Assembly: GCF_000720255.1 (NCBI RefSeq)
Contig: NZ_JOJE01000040.1
Location: forward strand, 1 to 64,000
Direction: 5' to 3'
Origin: Streptomyces griseus subsp. griseus
GTDB lineage: Bacteria > Actinomycetota > Actinomycetes > Streptomycetales > Streptomycetaceae
DNA length: 64,000 nucleotides
The notes below the pieces were generated by a model. It was not told the DNA's origin, ran no database searches, and saw nothing but the letters and a program-made list of their open reading frames with translations. A program made the position numbers and the translations under genes. Each line of letters begins with the position of its first letter. The stretch's first letter is position 1. Of the stretch, positions 54,607 through 63,636 are shown piece by piece.

Positions 54607-55101
54607 CTACAGTTGTGGTTCGTTACCACTTCGTAGCGATCTCCGACGCCGGCCGCGCACCGACAGGCTGCGCACCGACACGGTGTGTACGAGCCACCCC
54701 ACCGCCGCTCCGACCACGTACCAGAAGAGGTCGGGCGGGTTGAAGGTGGACCCCAGCACGAGCCGGGCGACGGCACTGCGCCGGGACAGCTCCGCCGGCA
54801 CGTCACTCAGCTGCAGGAACTCCACCCCCCAGCTCAAGACCAAGGCGCTCACGGCGGCCACCCGTGGCGTGACCCGCGGCGCCACCACAACGACCAGTGC
54901 GACCAGCAGCAAGGTGTACAACGCGTCCCCGCCGTACTTGGCCACACTCCCGGTCGCCACACTCCGCAGGGCGAGGCCGGCCCCGACGACCACGACCGCG
55001 GCCCCGCCCGCCGCGAGACGGGTCCGTACTGGATCGGCGGCGGCACGCTCACGAACTGCGAAGACGATAGGCACAGTCGCATACTGCCGCACTTCCACCA
55101 C
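54607..55101 (-). CDS. DUF2809 membrane protein
   Basis: A ~164-aa integral membrane protein with four hydrophobic helices. The conserved DUF2809 parts are YGGDALYTLLLVALVVVV, SWGVEFLQLSDVPAELSRRS and VLGSTFNPPDLFWYVVGAAVGW. GTG at 55101 has GGAAGG upstream; GTG at 55098 and 55092 are alternatives. Function unknown. Confidence 0.85.
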   Translation of the reverse strand: MVEVRQYATVPIVFAVRERAAADPVRTRLAAGGAAVVVVGAGLALRSVATGSVAKYGGDALYTLLLVALVVVVAPRVTPRVAAVSALVLSWGVEFLQLSDVPAELSRRSAVARLVLGSTFNPPDLFWYVVGAAVGWLVHTVSVRSLSVRGRRRRSLRSGNEPQL

Positions 55102-55561
55102 GGTGCGCCGACCTTCCCGCGACACCGTGGCGGACCCACGGGCGAAGGCCCGCCGGCCCGGCTCGCAGCCAGTGCGGCTCCAGGTGACTATGGAGGGACA
55201 GGCCGGCCAGGACGAACCAGGTGAGGTCGGGCAGGGCAGCACGGACCAGAACGGGACTGGTCCTGGCGCGGTCGGCACCGGAGGCCCCCCGTGCCACAGA
55301 CCTGACGCGCCCCGCAGGCCCGACAGCCGACCTACGGATCGTGGGCGCCGGCCCGACCGGTCTGAGCGTGGCCGCCGAACTGCGCCGGCACGGCGTGCGC
55401 CACCGACTCGTTGACCGACCGCCGACCCGCATGCCGTACGCACCGCGCCGGGTCACACCGCGGCCGGGTATGCCTCGCGCGTGCCGGGGAAAGGGTGACG
55501 GGGTCGGTGACGGCGTCCGGGTTGCCCGGAGCACAGGGAGGTACGGCATGGCGGGAGGACC
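55102..55561. other. 460-bp region with only gene remnants
   Basis: It holds the FAD-monooxygenase scrap listed separately. On the minus strand an open stretch around 55190-55260 reads LPDLTWFVLAGLSLHSHLEP, which looks like a real protein fragment but has no start or domain I can name. No terminator or promoter is evident. Confidence 0.5.
55334..55440 (+). pseudogene. FAD-dependent monooxygenase N-terminal fragment
   Basis: The bases read ADLRIVGAGPTGLSVAAELR then RHGVRHRLVDRPPTR, an exact FAD-binding beta-alpha-beta unit (GxGxxG followed by an acidic end) of aromatic hydroxylases. No start codon in context and nothing of the remaining ~350 residues follows, so this is a relic. Confidence 0.8.
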
Positions 55562-56059
55562 ATGAACATGCCGGAGATGGACGTTTTCACGGGCCGGCTG
55601 AATCCGGACATGTGCCTGGTGACGGCCAGGGCGGGTGCCGAGCGGGCGGGCTGCCTCGTCGGGTTCGCTTCGCAGTGTTCCATGCGCCCGTTCCGCTTCG
55701 TGGTGTGGCTGTCGAAGGTGAACCGCACGTTCGCGGTGGCGTGTGCGGCCGACTTCCTCACGGTCCACGTGCTGACGCCCCGGCAGTTCGGCCTCGCTGC
55801 TCTGTTCGGTGGCGTCAGCGGCGACCAGGTGGACAAGTTCGCGCGTACCGGCTGGAGAGAGGAACACGGCGGGGCAGTCGTCCTGGACGAGGCGGCCGCG
55901 TGGTTCGTCGGCAGGGTGGTGCAACGGACCGACGCGGGCGACCACGTGGGCTTCATCCTGGACCCGGTGCAGTGCGGCGAGCGGGAGCAGGGCGGCGGGG
56001 GAGCGCTCCTGCGTCTGTCCGACGCCCTCACCATCGACCCTGGCCACCCGGTGGACTGA
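55562..56059 (+). CDS. Flavin reductase-like (FMN-binding split barrel) protein
   Basis: A 165-aa protein with the flavin-reductase pattern: DMCLVTARAGAERAGCLVGFASQCS, then RPFRFVVWLSKVNRTFAVAC and FAVHVLTP-like FLTVHVLTPRQ. Relatives bind FMN and reduce it with NAD(P)H or store flavin. ATG at 55562, GGAGG upstream. It stands alone, convergent with the M1 peptidase gene. Confidence 0.85.
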   Translation: MNMPEMDVFTGRLNPDMCLVTARAGAERAGCLVGFASQCSMRPFRFVVWLSKVNRTFAVACAADFLTVHVLTPRQFGLAALFGGVSGDQVDKFARTGWREEHGGAVVLDEAAAWFVGRVVQRTDAGDHVGFILDPVQCGEREQGGGGALLRLSDALTIDPGHPVD

Positions 56060-56080
56060 CGGACCGGGAACGCGGCGCGT

Positions 56081-57457
56081 TCAGCGGATGCGGTGTTCCT
56101 GCCAGAACCGGGTGAGGTCCTTGCTCGTGGCGTTCTGGGCGGCCCTCTTGAAGTCGGCGGTGGTGGAGACGCCGTACCAGTGGTCGCGGGCGTACCGCTT
56201 GAGCAGGCGAGCCATGGCGGGGGTACCGATGGTGGTTTCGAGACGGGCGAGGGCGCAGGGGCCGGCGGTGTAGATGAGGTGGTATTCACCGCGGTGCCGG
56301 GTCCAGTACGCCATGGAGTTGGTGAGTGCCGCGTGGGGATCGGACCAGTCGTCGGGCGACCAGCAGTCCTCCATGTCCCAGCGGTAGAAACGGGCGTTGG
56401 CGTACTGGGCGAAGCTCTCGTCCAGCCAGGGCGCCCCGTACTGATCGTTCCCGACGATGCCGTACCACCACTGATGGGCGATCTCATGGACGACGGCACT
56501 GCCTTCGTCGGTGGTACCGAGGAGGACCAGTCCGGGGTACTCCATGCCGCCGCCGAAGTTCCTGGTCATGACGAGGTCGATCTCACCGTACGGGTAGCGG
56601 CCGTAGTCGTCGCTGAACCGGTCGATGGCGGCGGCCGCGTCGGCGCGGGTGAGGCGCACGCCCGCGGCGGACGTGTCGGGAGCCCAGTACGCCTTCACCC
56701 GCACGCCACGCGGTGTGGTGTCGACAGCGGTGCGGAAGGGACCCGCGGCCCAGGCGAAATCGCGCACGTGGCGAGCGATGCTGTGGGTGAGGGTCCGCCC
56801 CGCACGGCCGGGCCCGGTCCACGTGCGGCCGGTCGCGGGAACGACGAGGGCGCTGGGGTGATCCAGCCGCACCCGGAAGTCACTGCTCAGGGAGTAGAAG
56901 CTTTCGCCGGGCGACGCGTACGGATCGAGGTGCCAGCCCTTCGCGTCATGGACGGCGAGGACGGGCAACGCGTTGCCCAGGAAGCGAAAGGCGCCCTCGC
57001 GACCGAAGCGGGCGTTGCGCGTGGGCACGGTGAGCGACACGTCGAAGGAAATGGTGGCGCGCTCTCCACGCGCGAGTGGCGCAGCCAGGGCGATACGCAG
57101 CGCCGTGCAGCCCACGCTGAGAGACCCAGGGCGCCCGCCGCGCACCTGGGAGACGGTGACCGGCGCCGGCGCGGCAGATGTCCCGCAGCCGTCCTCGCCA
57201 TTGCCCCACAGCCGCAGATACACCTCACGCAATGGCCGGGGCGAGGCGTTCCGCAACGAGACCCGCTGCCGCCCCTTCCAGTGCGAGCCGTCGGCATCGG
57301 CGCGCAGCGAGACGTCGTACCTCAGCGCGTCGGGCGTCGCGGCGTCCGAAGGCGGCGCCGCGCCGGCGGTGGAAGCCCCTGAGACCACGGCAAGCGCGAG
57401 AAGGCCAACAAGCGACCTACGCACGACCTTTGACCACCCTGCAGGTAACGACGGCAT
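56081..57457 (-). CDS. Secreted M1-family zinc metallopeptidase
   Basis: A 458-aa exported aminopeptidase-like enzyme. Signal peptide to ~residue 34 (AGA). The zinc site HEIAHQWW is near residue 324 with the third ligand Glu in WLDESFAQYAN, and the substrate motif reads GGMEYPG in place of the classical GAMEN. It should trim peptides outside the cell; the C-terminal helical domain is short, as in compact bacterial M1 proteins. It diverges from the ZIP gene. Confidence 0.93.
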   Translation of the reverse strand: MPSLPAGWSKVVRRSLVGLLALAVVSGASTAGAAPPSDAATPDALRYDVSLRADADGSHWKGRQRVSLRNASPRPLREVYLRLWGNGEDGCGTSAAPAPVTVSQVRGGRPGSLSVGCTALRIALAAPLARGERATISFDVSLTVPTRNARFGREGAFRFLGNALPVLAVHDAKGWHLDPYASPGESFYSLSSDFRVRLDHPSALVVPATGRTWTGPGRAGRTLTHSIARHVRDFAWAAGPFRTAVDTTPRGVRVKAYWAPDTSAAGVRLTRADAAAAIDRFSDDYGRYPYGEIDLVMTRNFGGGMEYPGLVLLGTTDEGSAVVHEIAHQWWYGIVGNDQYGAPWLDESFAQYANARFYRWDMEDCWSPDDWSDPHAALTNSMAYWTRHRGEYHLIYTAGPCALARLETTIGTPAMARLLKRYARDHWYGVSTTADFKRAAQNATSKDLTRFWQEHRIR

Positions 57458-57614
57458 AGCTACGGATCCTCTCACACCCCCTACGCCTCGCCCCCCGCGT
57501 GCGCAGGCTCTCCAGACAGTCGGCGATGCCGTCGGCGTGGCGTACTTGATGCAGCTGGATTGTGGTCGCAGCCTGCCTTGGGTCATCACCGCTCGCCTGG
57601 GTATACGGGGCAGC

Positions 57615-58376
57615 ATGTCAGAGGTGGTTGAGGCAGGCGGTTGGGGATTGGTGGCAGGCTCCGCCCTGGTGCTGGGAGCAGTGCTCGGCTACGGGCTGCG
57701 CGTGCCGCAGAAGGTGATCGCCTTGGTGATGGCCTTCGGCGCGGGCGTGCTCTTGTCGGCCGTCTCCTTCGAGCTGATCGGCGAATCGTATGAACAGGCA
57801 GGGCTGGGTCCGGCAGCCGTGGGAACACTGGCCGGGGCGGCGGCCTACACGGTAGGCAACCTGTGGCTGGCGCGCCGCGGAGCCCGTCATCGCAAGCGAT
57901 CCGGCCACCACTCCGGGCAGGCCCAGCCGTCCGAGGAGGAGCAAAACGGTTCGGGCCTGGCACTGGCGCTGGGCGCGCTGCTCGACGGGATTCCCGAGTC
58001 GGCGGTGATCGGCGTGAGCCTGCTCAACGGCGGCGCCGTCAGCGCTGTCACCGTGGCAGCGGTGTTCATCAGCAACATCCCCGAAGGCCTGTCCAGTTCG
58101 GCCGGGATGAAGAAGGCCGGACGCGGCAAGGGTTACGTCTTCGGCGTATGGGGAGCCATAGCCGCCGCGAGCACTGTCTCCGCGGTCCTCGGCTATGCCG
58201 TGGTCGGGGGCTTTTCGGCGGCCGTGATCGCCGCGGTCACGGCGGTGGCCGCCGGCGCGATCCTGGCCATGATCGCCGACACGATGATCCCCGAGGCGTT
58301 TCAGGAGGCCCACCTGGCGATCGGGCTGGTCACAGTCAGCGGCTTCCTGGTCTCCTTCGCGCTGTCCCACGCCTGA
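57615..58376 (+). CDS. ZIP-family metal transporter
   Basis: A 253-aa ZIP permease with eight predicted helices. Metal-binding helix motifs DGIPESAVIGVSLLNGG and SNIPEGLSSSAGMKKAG are present, and the cytosolic loop after helix 3 has a short basic/His stretch (RHRKRSGHH). It should import Zn or a related divalent ion. ATG at 57615; upstream frame extension lacks family similarity. Confidence 0.92.
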   Translation: MSEVVEAGGWGLVAGSALVLGAVLGYGLRVPQKVIALVMAFGAGVLLSAVSFELIGESYEQAGLGPAAVGTLAGAAAYTVGNLWLARRGARHRKRSGHHSGQAQPSEEEQNGSGLALALGALLDGIPESAVIGVSLLNGGAVSAVTVAAVFISNIPEGLSSSAGMKKAGRGKGYVFGVWGAIAAASTVSAVLGYAVVGGFSAAVIAAVTAVAAGAILAMIADTMIPEAFQEAHLAIGLVTVSGFLVSFALSHA

Positions 58377-58878
58377 CGCAATGATGGTGTCCGCCGTCGA
58401 GGCGACGGAGGGACTGTTTCTCGCCTCGTGGTGTCCGACGGACGGGCCTCGGCGGACAGCCACTGTCATAGGTTCTGGCTCCTCGGGCATCGTCGGGTCC
58501 AGATGGGATGCCGGCGAGGTGCATCGCTCCACGGGGTTGCTCTGCTTGTATGCCTCAACATCAAAGCCGGGCGGGCAACCTCCGGCACGACCAGGCCGCA
58601 GGCGGTGACCGACCTGGTCAGCGGGCTGCGGAATCACGGCACGGAAGCCCCGCCGACGCAGATGCCCACGGATCGCGCGGGAAGAGTGAGCGCGGTCCGC
58701 CAGGACAGCGGCACTGCCGAGACAAGGGACCACGCAGAGGGGACGGGGAACATGGCCCCGCGTGTGAGATGGCTGGTGGGGCAGCCGGGGCCCGCTTCTT
58801 GGCGCCTTTCTGCGCCGACCGCCGTGCGCAGACACGCCAGCTCGGACATGCTCATAGCAGGCAAAAAGTACTTTCCGT
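58377..58878. other. 502-bp region with an IS5 relic and no intact gene
   Basis: Contains the minus-strand transposase fragment described separately at 58525-58720. The remainder (58377-58520 and 58721-58878) shows no convincing gene, though the last part should carry the promoter of the GDSL esterase. Confidence 0.6.
58525..58720 (-). mobile_element. IS5-family transposase fragment
   Basis: Minus-strand reading gives VLADRAHSSRAIRGHLRRRG, FRAVIPQPADQVGHR and PPGFDVEAYKQSNPVER, closely like the C-terminal DDE part of the transposase at 62750-63078 (RAVIPQPSDQIGHR, PPGFDAEAYKQRNTVER). The sequence is cut off after VER and lacks its beginning. Confidence 0.85.
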
Positions 58879-59760
58879 ATGTCCCTGTTGGAGGCGTCCT
58901 TGAAGACAGCCCTGGGCACAGCCCTGGCCACTCTGCTGTCTGCCGGTGCGGTGTCGGTCACAGCACCGGTCGTGTCCGCGGATGAGCCATTGCGGTATGT
59001 CGCGCTCGGCGATTCCTTCGCGGCCGCACCGCTGGTGCCGCCCGTGGACCCGGCCGACCCCATGTGCCTGCGCTCCTTGTCCGGCTATCCGCACATGGCG
59101 GCCAAGACCCTCGGCGCGAGCCTCACCGACGTCAGCTGCTCCGCCGCCACCGTCGACCATCTGAGCACTCCTCAGCACCCGGGGACCGCACCCCAGTACG
59201 ACGCACTCACGCCGGACACCGATATCGTCAGCATCACCATCGGCGGTAACGACACCAGCCTCTTCAGCGAAGCCCTGCGCTGCGTCAACCTCCTGCCCCA
59301 GCCGCACGGCACCAGCTGCGCGGAAGAGAACACCGCCGACGGCACCGACAAGGTCAAGGCCCGCATCGACGCCTGGGCCCCAGCCTTCACCTCCGTCCTG
59401 CACGAGATTGCTCGCCGGGCGCCCCATGCCGAGGTCTTCGCCGTCGGTTACGGCAACTACCTCCGCGACGACGGCTGCTATCCCGACCAGCCCTTCTGGA
59501 AGCAGGACGCCAACTACGTCCAAAGCGCGGTCAACCACCTCAGCGCCGTACTGAAGCAGGCGGCCGAAGAGCGCGGCGCCGCCTTTGTCGACACCTACAC
59601 CCTGAGTACCGGGCACGATATCTGCGCCGCCCCGGCCGACCGCTACATCGAGGGCATCGTCCCCACGCGTGCAGCCGCGCCTCTGCACCCCAACGCGGCG
59701 GGGGCGCGAGCCATCGGAGATGCCCTCGCCGCGGCGGTCCGCGCTACGTCCGCAGAATGA
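58879..59760 (+). CDS. Secreted SGNH/GDSL esterase or lipase
   Basis: A 293-aa exported hydrolase. A signal peptide (to VSA, ~33) is followed by block I ALGDSF with the nucleophile Ser46, block III SITIGGNDTS and the catalytic His in LHPNAAG. Six Cys suggest three disulphides, like the Streptomyces rimosus lipase and S. scabies esterase. Substrate range is unknown. Confidence 0.92.
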   Translation: MSLLEASLKTALGTALATLLSAGAVSVTAPVVSADEPLRYVALGDSFAAAPLVPPVDPADPMCLRSLSGYPHMAAKTLGASLTDVSCSAATVDHLSTPQHPGTAPQYDALTPDTDIVSITIGGNDTSLFSEALRCVNLLPQPHGTSCAEENTADGTDKVKARIDAWAPAFTSVLHEIARRAPHAEVFAVGYGNYLRDDGCYPDQPFWKQDANYVQSAVNHLSAVLKQAAEERGAAFVDTYTLSTGHDICAAPADRYIEGIVPTRAAAPLHPNAAGARAIGDALAAAVRATSAE

Positions 59761-60631
59761 GGATGGTCGTGATCCTTAAAGCCCGGCGTCGACGACGCGA
59801 CAGTCGTCCCCGGGAGAACACCGCAAGTGCGAAGTCACTCACTGGGCGCTGCTGACGGAATGAGGCGGACGCACGCTGCGCACGCGCTGTCATAGTGGGA
59901 GCGGTGCGCAGGCGGAGGGCTTCTGCAACAGCGGGCGAAGAGCGGCGGTACTCAGGAGCGGACCTGTCCGCGGCGATGGCGCCACAGCATCCGTACCGAC
60001 CGTCGCGCCGGCCCGGTCACGCGCGGGTCGCGGTCGAGGGCCATCAGCTGGATGCGCATCGCGCAGGTCCTCGAACGCCACCGCCGGGGCCGCGTCCGCC
60101 ACGCCGCTGTTCATGGCGTCCGCAGTCGATGATGCTCCGTGTGGCCGGCAGCGGCACTGCCGCACCCCGGCTGGGTGGCCTGTCGGGCGTCGGCGCCAAA
60201 ACCGGTACCGCGGAGGAGGGCGACCACACCAACGGCTGGCTGACCGCGTACAACTCCCGCATCGCCGTCGCGGCCCTGGACCAGCCCGCCGCACGGCCGC
60301 TTATCCGCCTGTTCGGGAGGACTCGAACTGCACTCAGCGTGCTCCGGAGGGCGTCTGATCCTGCCCAGGATGCCGTGGTCGCGTCCAAGTGAGTGGGTGG
60401 CAGACGGGCCTTGCGTGAGTGTCAGATCCATCATGCCTGTTCGGAGGTGGTTTCGGTAGGACGCAGCGCACGTCCGTTCGACCTTGTGGCAGCTGTAGTC
60501 GCGCGCCAGACTCATCGTCATCCACTCACCGGCCAGCGTGTCGGCAGCCGTTCTCGGCTGTCGGCGCGTTAGCCGTGCTGTCTCGCCGTGTGACATGCAC
60601 CGGCCGGGGGTGGCGCGACGAAGGGGGATCG
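59761..60631. other. 871-bp region without an intact gene
   Basis: Contains the penicillin-binding-protein relic at 60126-60292. Elsewhere several overlapping open frames exist on both strands but none has a start, codon bias and similarity together. AAGGGGGA before 60632 serves the next gene. Confidence 0.6.
60126..60292 (+). pseudogene. Penicillin-binding protein transpeptidase tail
   Basis: One frame reads SMMLRVAGSGTAAPRLGGLS then GVGAKTGTAEEGDHTNGWLT and AYNSRIAVAAL. This is the KTG-box end of a class B PBP (PbpA-like: GAKTGTAE, TNGW, RIAVAAL). The SxxK and SxN parts are missing, so it is a relic. Confidence 0.82.
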
Positions 60632-61021
60632 ATGGATCAGGACATGGTGGTGCTGGCGAGGGTCAGGCTGCTCAGTGCCAACCGGCGGGTGGTGCGCGGT
60701 GCCGAGGGGCTGTGGATCTACCGCCTTCTGACTCAGGTGGAGCCGGAGGTCTACGGGTCGAAGCTGGCGTACGTCCTGGTGGAGGCAAGCGCATCGCCCC
60801 TGGTGCGGGAATTGCCTGAGCGGCGGTTGGCCCTGTTGGACGAGGCCGTGGAGTTGACGAGGGCCCTCGGTTCATCGAACCCCTACCGGGCGAAGATGCT
60901 GGCGAGGGCCCTGGCCGCCAGGCAGCGGGAACTGGAGGGGCGCACGGCGGAGCCGCTCGCGTCCGATGGGCGGGAGCATCGGGCGGCCGCCCTTCAGGAA
61001 GTGCCGCAAGGACGCGCATGA
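60632..61021 (+). CDS. Uncharacterised helical protein (129 aa)
   Basis: Start ATG at 60632 after AAGGGGGA. The protein is helical and charged (VLARVRLLSANRRVVRGAEGLWIYRLL, VYGSKLAYVLVEASAS, RLALLDEAVELTRALGSSNP). It resembles short tetratricopeptide-like cohesion but is too short to call. No signal or membrane segment. The palindrome at 61127 probably terminates it. Confidence 0.65.
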   Translation: MDQDMVVLARVRLLSANRRVVRGAEGLWIYRLLTQVEPEVYGSKLAYVLVEASASPLVRELPERRLALLDEAVELTRALGSSNPYRAKMLARALAARQRELEGRTAEPLASDGREHRAAALQEVPQGRA

Positions 61022-61567
61022 CTCTTACGGGTGTCGGGCGTTGCCTTTCCGGACGGTGAAGAAGGGGAGGGTCCGGTCCCGCTGACCGGACGGAGCGGCG
61101 CCTGATTGCCCGGATGTACAGCTCGGAGCGTGGGTCCCGACCATGGTCGGGACCCACGCTGCGGGGCGCGTCCTGCCACCGTCGGAGATGTGAGGCGGCG
61201 GTCAGAGTGCCGTGGCGCGCCCGTTCTGTCTGCTCCACGGGGTGTCTGATGTCGTTGAGGGTGACGTCGGTGAGGTGGTGGCGCGGGTTCCCGTGTCTTT
61301 GGCGCTGGACCGACTGGTGGGACGAGGCAGACGTCGCACCCACGGGCTACTTGCTGTCGACCCTCCGTATGACGACCTTGCCGCCAAGGCAGGTGACCGC
61401 GGCCGGCGTGCAGCACACCGCCCGGCGCGGCTCTCCACCAGATGCTGATTCCGCTGGCACAGCCCGGCACATCGTCGAACCCGCCACTACGACTTGATCC
61501 ACTTCCGAACTCCGCCGATGAGTTTTGGGCTGTCGTGCGGTCTACCCGTCGACGAAAGGAGCGCACC
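61022..61567. other. 546-bp region: palindrome and no intact gene
   Basis: Apart from the 34-bp palindrome I see no supported gene. Several frames are open on both strands but carry no known motif. The final bases hold GAAAGGAG, the ribosome site of the RibD-like gene. Confidence 0.6.
61127..61160. terminator. 34-bp perfect palindrome, probable terminator
   Basis: The sequence equals its own reverse complement over 34 bases, with AGCGTGGGTCCCGACC as the left arm and the centre at CATG. As RNA it folds to a GC-rich hairpin with a minimal loop, ~105 bp after the 129-aa gene. A transposon-related origin is also possible. Confidence 0.65.
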
Positions 61568-62173
61568 ATGCGCGAGATCATTGTTTGCACGTTCCTGACG
61601 CTGGACGGCGTCATGCAGGCGCCGGGCGGTCCGGACGAGGACGCTGAGAGCGGCTTTGAGTACGGCGGCTGGCAGAAACCGGTGTCCGACGACGAGGTCG
61701 GCTCGGCCATCGCCGGTTGGTACGAGCACTCCGACGCGATGCTGCTCGGCCGCAAGACGTACGAGATCTTCGCGTCGTACTGGCCGACCGCCGATCCCGG
61801 AAACCCGTTCACCGATCGGATGAACAGCATGCACAAGTACGTGGCGTCTCGGACCCTGCATTCCGTCCAGTGGCAGAACTCCACGCTGCTGGAGGGCGAC
61901 ATCGTCGATGCCGTACGCAAGCTGAAGGTGTCCGACGGCGGCAACATCAACGTCGTCGGCAGCGGCGACCTGGCCCAGACTCTCATGCGGCACGGCCTCG
62001 TCGACGAGTATCGGCTGACCATTCACCCCGTGATCATCGGCACTGGCAAGCGGCTGTTCGCCGACGGAGCGATCCCCACTGCGCTGGAGCCGGTCACCGT
62101 CTCGACGACGAAGAGTGGCACGATCGTCGGCGTCTACCGGCCGAACGGTAGGCCCAGCTACGACAGCTACTAG
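61568..62173 (+). CDS. RibD C-terminal/dihydrofolate reductase-like protein
   Basis: A 201-aa member of the RibD_C/DHFR-like reductase family: TFLTLDGVMQAPGGPDED, ADAMLLGRKTYEIFASYWP (as DAMLLGRKTYE), VVGSGDLAQTLMRHGLVDEYRLTIHPVIIG, GKRLFADG. It should use NADPH; the substrate is unknown. ATG at 61568 after GAAAGGAG. Transposase debris begins directly after its stop. Confidence 0.9.
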   Translation: MREIIVCTFLTLDGVMQAPGGPDEDAESGFEYGGWQKPVSDDEVGSAIAGWYEHSDAMLLGRKTYEIFASYWPTADPGNPFTDRMNSMHKYVASRTLHSVQWQNSTLLEGDIVDAVRKLKVSDGGNINVVGSGDLAQTLMRHGLVDEYRLTIHPVIIGTGKRLFADGAIPTALEPVTVSTTKSGTIVGVYRPNGRPSYDSY

Positions 62174-62174
62174 C

Positions 62175-63078
62175 TATCTGCGCGGCCCGCTACTGGACGC
62201 GCGCCGGAAGTCGATGCAGCCGATGGCCGGCCGCCTCGGGGTGGATCACCAGCAGCTGCAGCAGTTCCTGACGACCTCGACCTGGCAGGTCGAAGCGGTT
62301 AGGGCACGGCTGGCCCGCCGGGCGGTGACAGTGGTGCGCCCGCAGGTGTGGGTGGTGGACGACACCAGCTTTCCCAGGACGGCGTGTCCTCGCCCTCGGT
62401 GGCCCGGCAGATTCCGGCACGCTGGGCAAGGTCGGCAACTGCCAGATCGGTGTGAGCGTCCATGCCGCCTCGGACACCGCGTCGTGTCCGCTGTCGTGGC
62501 GGCTGGCTGTGCACCGCAGCTGGGACGGACCTGATGCGGTGGGCCGGCGGGCCCGCTGCCGAACCTCTGAGGGCGGGCATCACCGGCCCAAGTGGCAGCT
62601 CGCGCTGGAGATGATCGACGAACTCGCCGCCCTGCGATCACGGCCGGCGGTGCTGGTCGCGGACACCGGCTACGGCGCGAATGCCGGCTTGCGTCATGCT
62701 CTGGAGGAACGGGGCCTGGCCTACGCGCTGCAAATCAAGGCCCGAAGCGGTGTGGGCAGGCCACGCACCCGGCCCCTGGCTGTCCTGGCCGACTGCGCGT
62801 ACTCCTCCCGCGCCATTCGCAACTACCTCCGGCACCGGGGCATCCGCGCGGTCATCCCGCAGCCCTCCGACCAGATCGGCCACCGCCGCCGGCGGGGCCG
62901 CCGAGGCGGCCGCCCACCCGGCTTCGATGCCGAGGCTTACAAGCAGCGCAACACCGTCGAACGGTCCATCAACCGCCTCAAGCAGTGGCGAGGCCTGGCC
63001 ACGCGAACAGACAAGCTCGCGATCGCCTACCAGGCCGCACTCCACTTCGCCGCCATCCTCATCTGGGCACGCCGATGA
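62175..63078 (+). mobile_element. Chimeric transposase remnant: IS701-type front, IS5-type back
   Basis: 62175-~62745 is an IS701-type transposase: YLRGPLLDARRKSMQPMAGR, VDDTSFP, then after two 1-base losses (~62376 and ~62412) SGTLGKVGNCQIGVSVHAAS, HRPKWQLALEMIDELAA and VADTGYG. From ~62750 the same open frame continues as an IS5-type C-terminus: GVGRPRTRPLAVLADCAYSSR, PPGFDAEAYKQRNTVER and SINRLKQWRGLATRTDKLA. The N-terminus of IS701 is missing. The joint lies at ~62742-62755 (KAR/SGVGRP). Confidence 0.85.
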
Positions 63079-63090
63079 CCGCGGAAAGAG

Positions 63091-63636
63091 CTAGACCCGT
63101 TCCAGCGGGCGGTGGGGGAGGGGCGGGGGCTCGACCCGGATGGCATCGTCGGGGCGGACGGTCCCTCCACGGCGGACCACAGCCATGACGCCACACTTGA
63201 AGATGAACTCGCCGGACAAGGGGTCCATGGCGAAGACCTCACCGAGCAGCCCCTTGCGGAAGTCGTTGATCTTCGAGCACGGGTTGCGCAGTCCTGTCAC
63301 CTCGAGCACCGCCTGCTCCCCGAGATGGAGCAGAGCGCCGGTGGGCAGGCCCAACAGGTCCACCCCGCGCGTGGTGATGTTCTCGCCGAGCTGGCCCGCA
63401 GAGACCTTGAAGCCCTTGAGCGCGAGTTCGTCGAAGAGTTCCTCGTGCATCAGGTGGACCTGGCGCAGGTTGGGCAGGTCCGGTTCGTAGGTCATGCGGA
63501 ACTGGTGGCGGATCGTCTCACCTGCGTGAACGTCTCCTTCCACGCCGAGCCCCGCGAGCAACGTGATGGAATCGCGATTGGGCTTGCTGAACGAGTACAC
63601 CTCGTTACGGCTCACTGCGGCGACCTGACCAGGCAT
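63091..63636 (-). CDS. MOSC-domain protein
   Basis: A 181-aa MOSC (molybdenum cofactor sulfurase C-terminal) protein: GLGVEGDVHAGET, GQLGENITTRGVDLLGLPTGALLHLG, EVTGLRNPCSKINDF with the conserved Cys, and GVMAVVRRGGTVRPDD. It may bind sulfane sulfur or reduced N-hydroxy compounds. The ATG at 63636 has GGAGGG 5 nt upstream and is preferred over a GTG at 63648. Confidence 0.92.
   Translation of the reverse strand: MPGQVAAVSRNEVYSFSKPNRDSITLLAGLGVEGDVHAGETIRHQFRMTYEPDLPNLRQVHLMHEELFDELALKGFKVSAGQLGENITTRGVDLLGLPTGALLHLGEQAVLEVTGLRNPCSKINDFRKGLLGEVFAMDPLSGEFIFKCGVMAVVRRGGTVRPDDAIRVEPPPLPHRPLERV

Noticed and set aside
59895..60392. 165-aa intact gene containing KTGTAE
   Set aside because: Only the centre matches a PBP; both ends lack codon bias and similarity, and essential SxxK/SxN motifs are missing.
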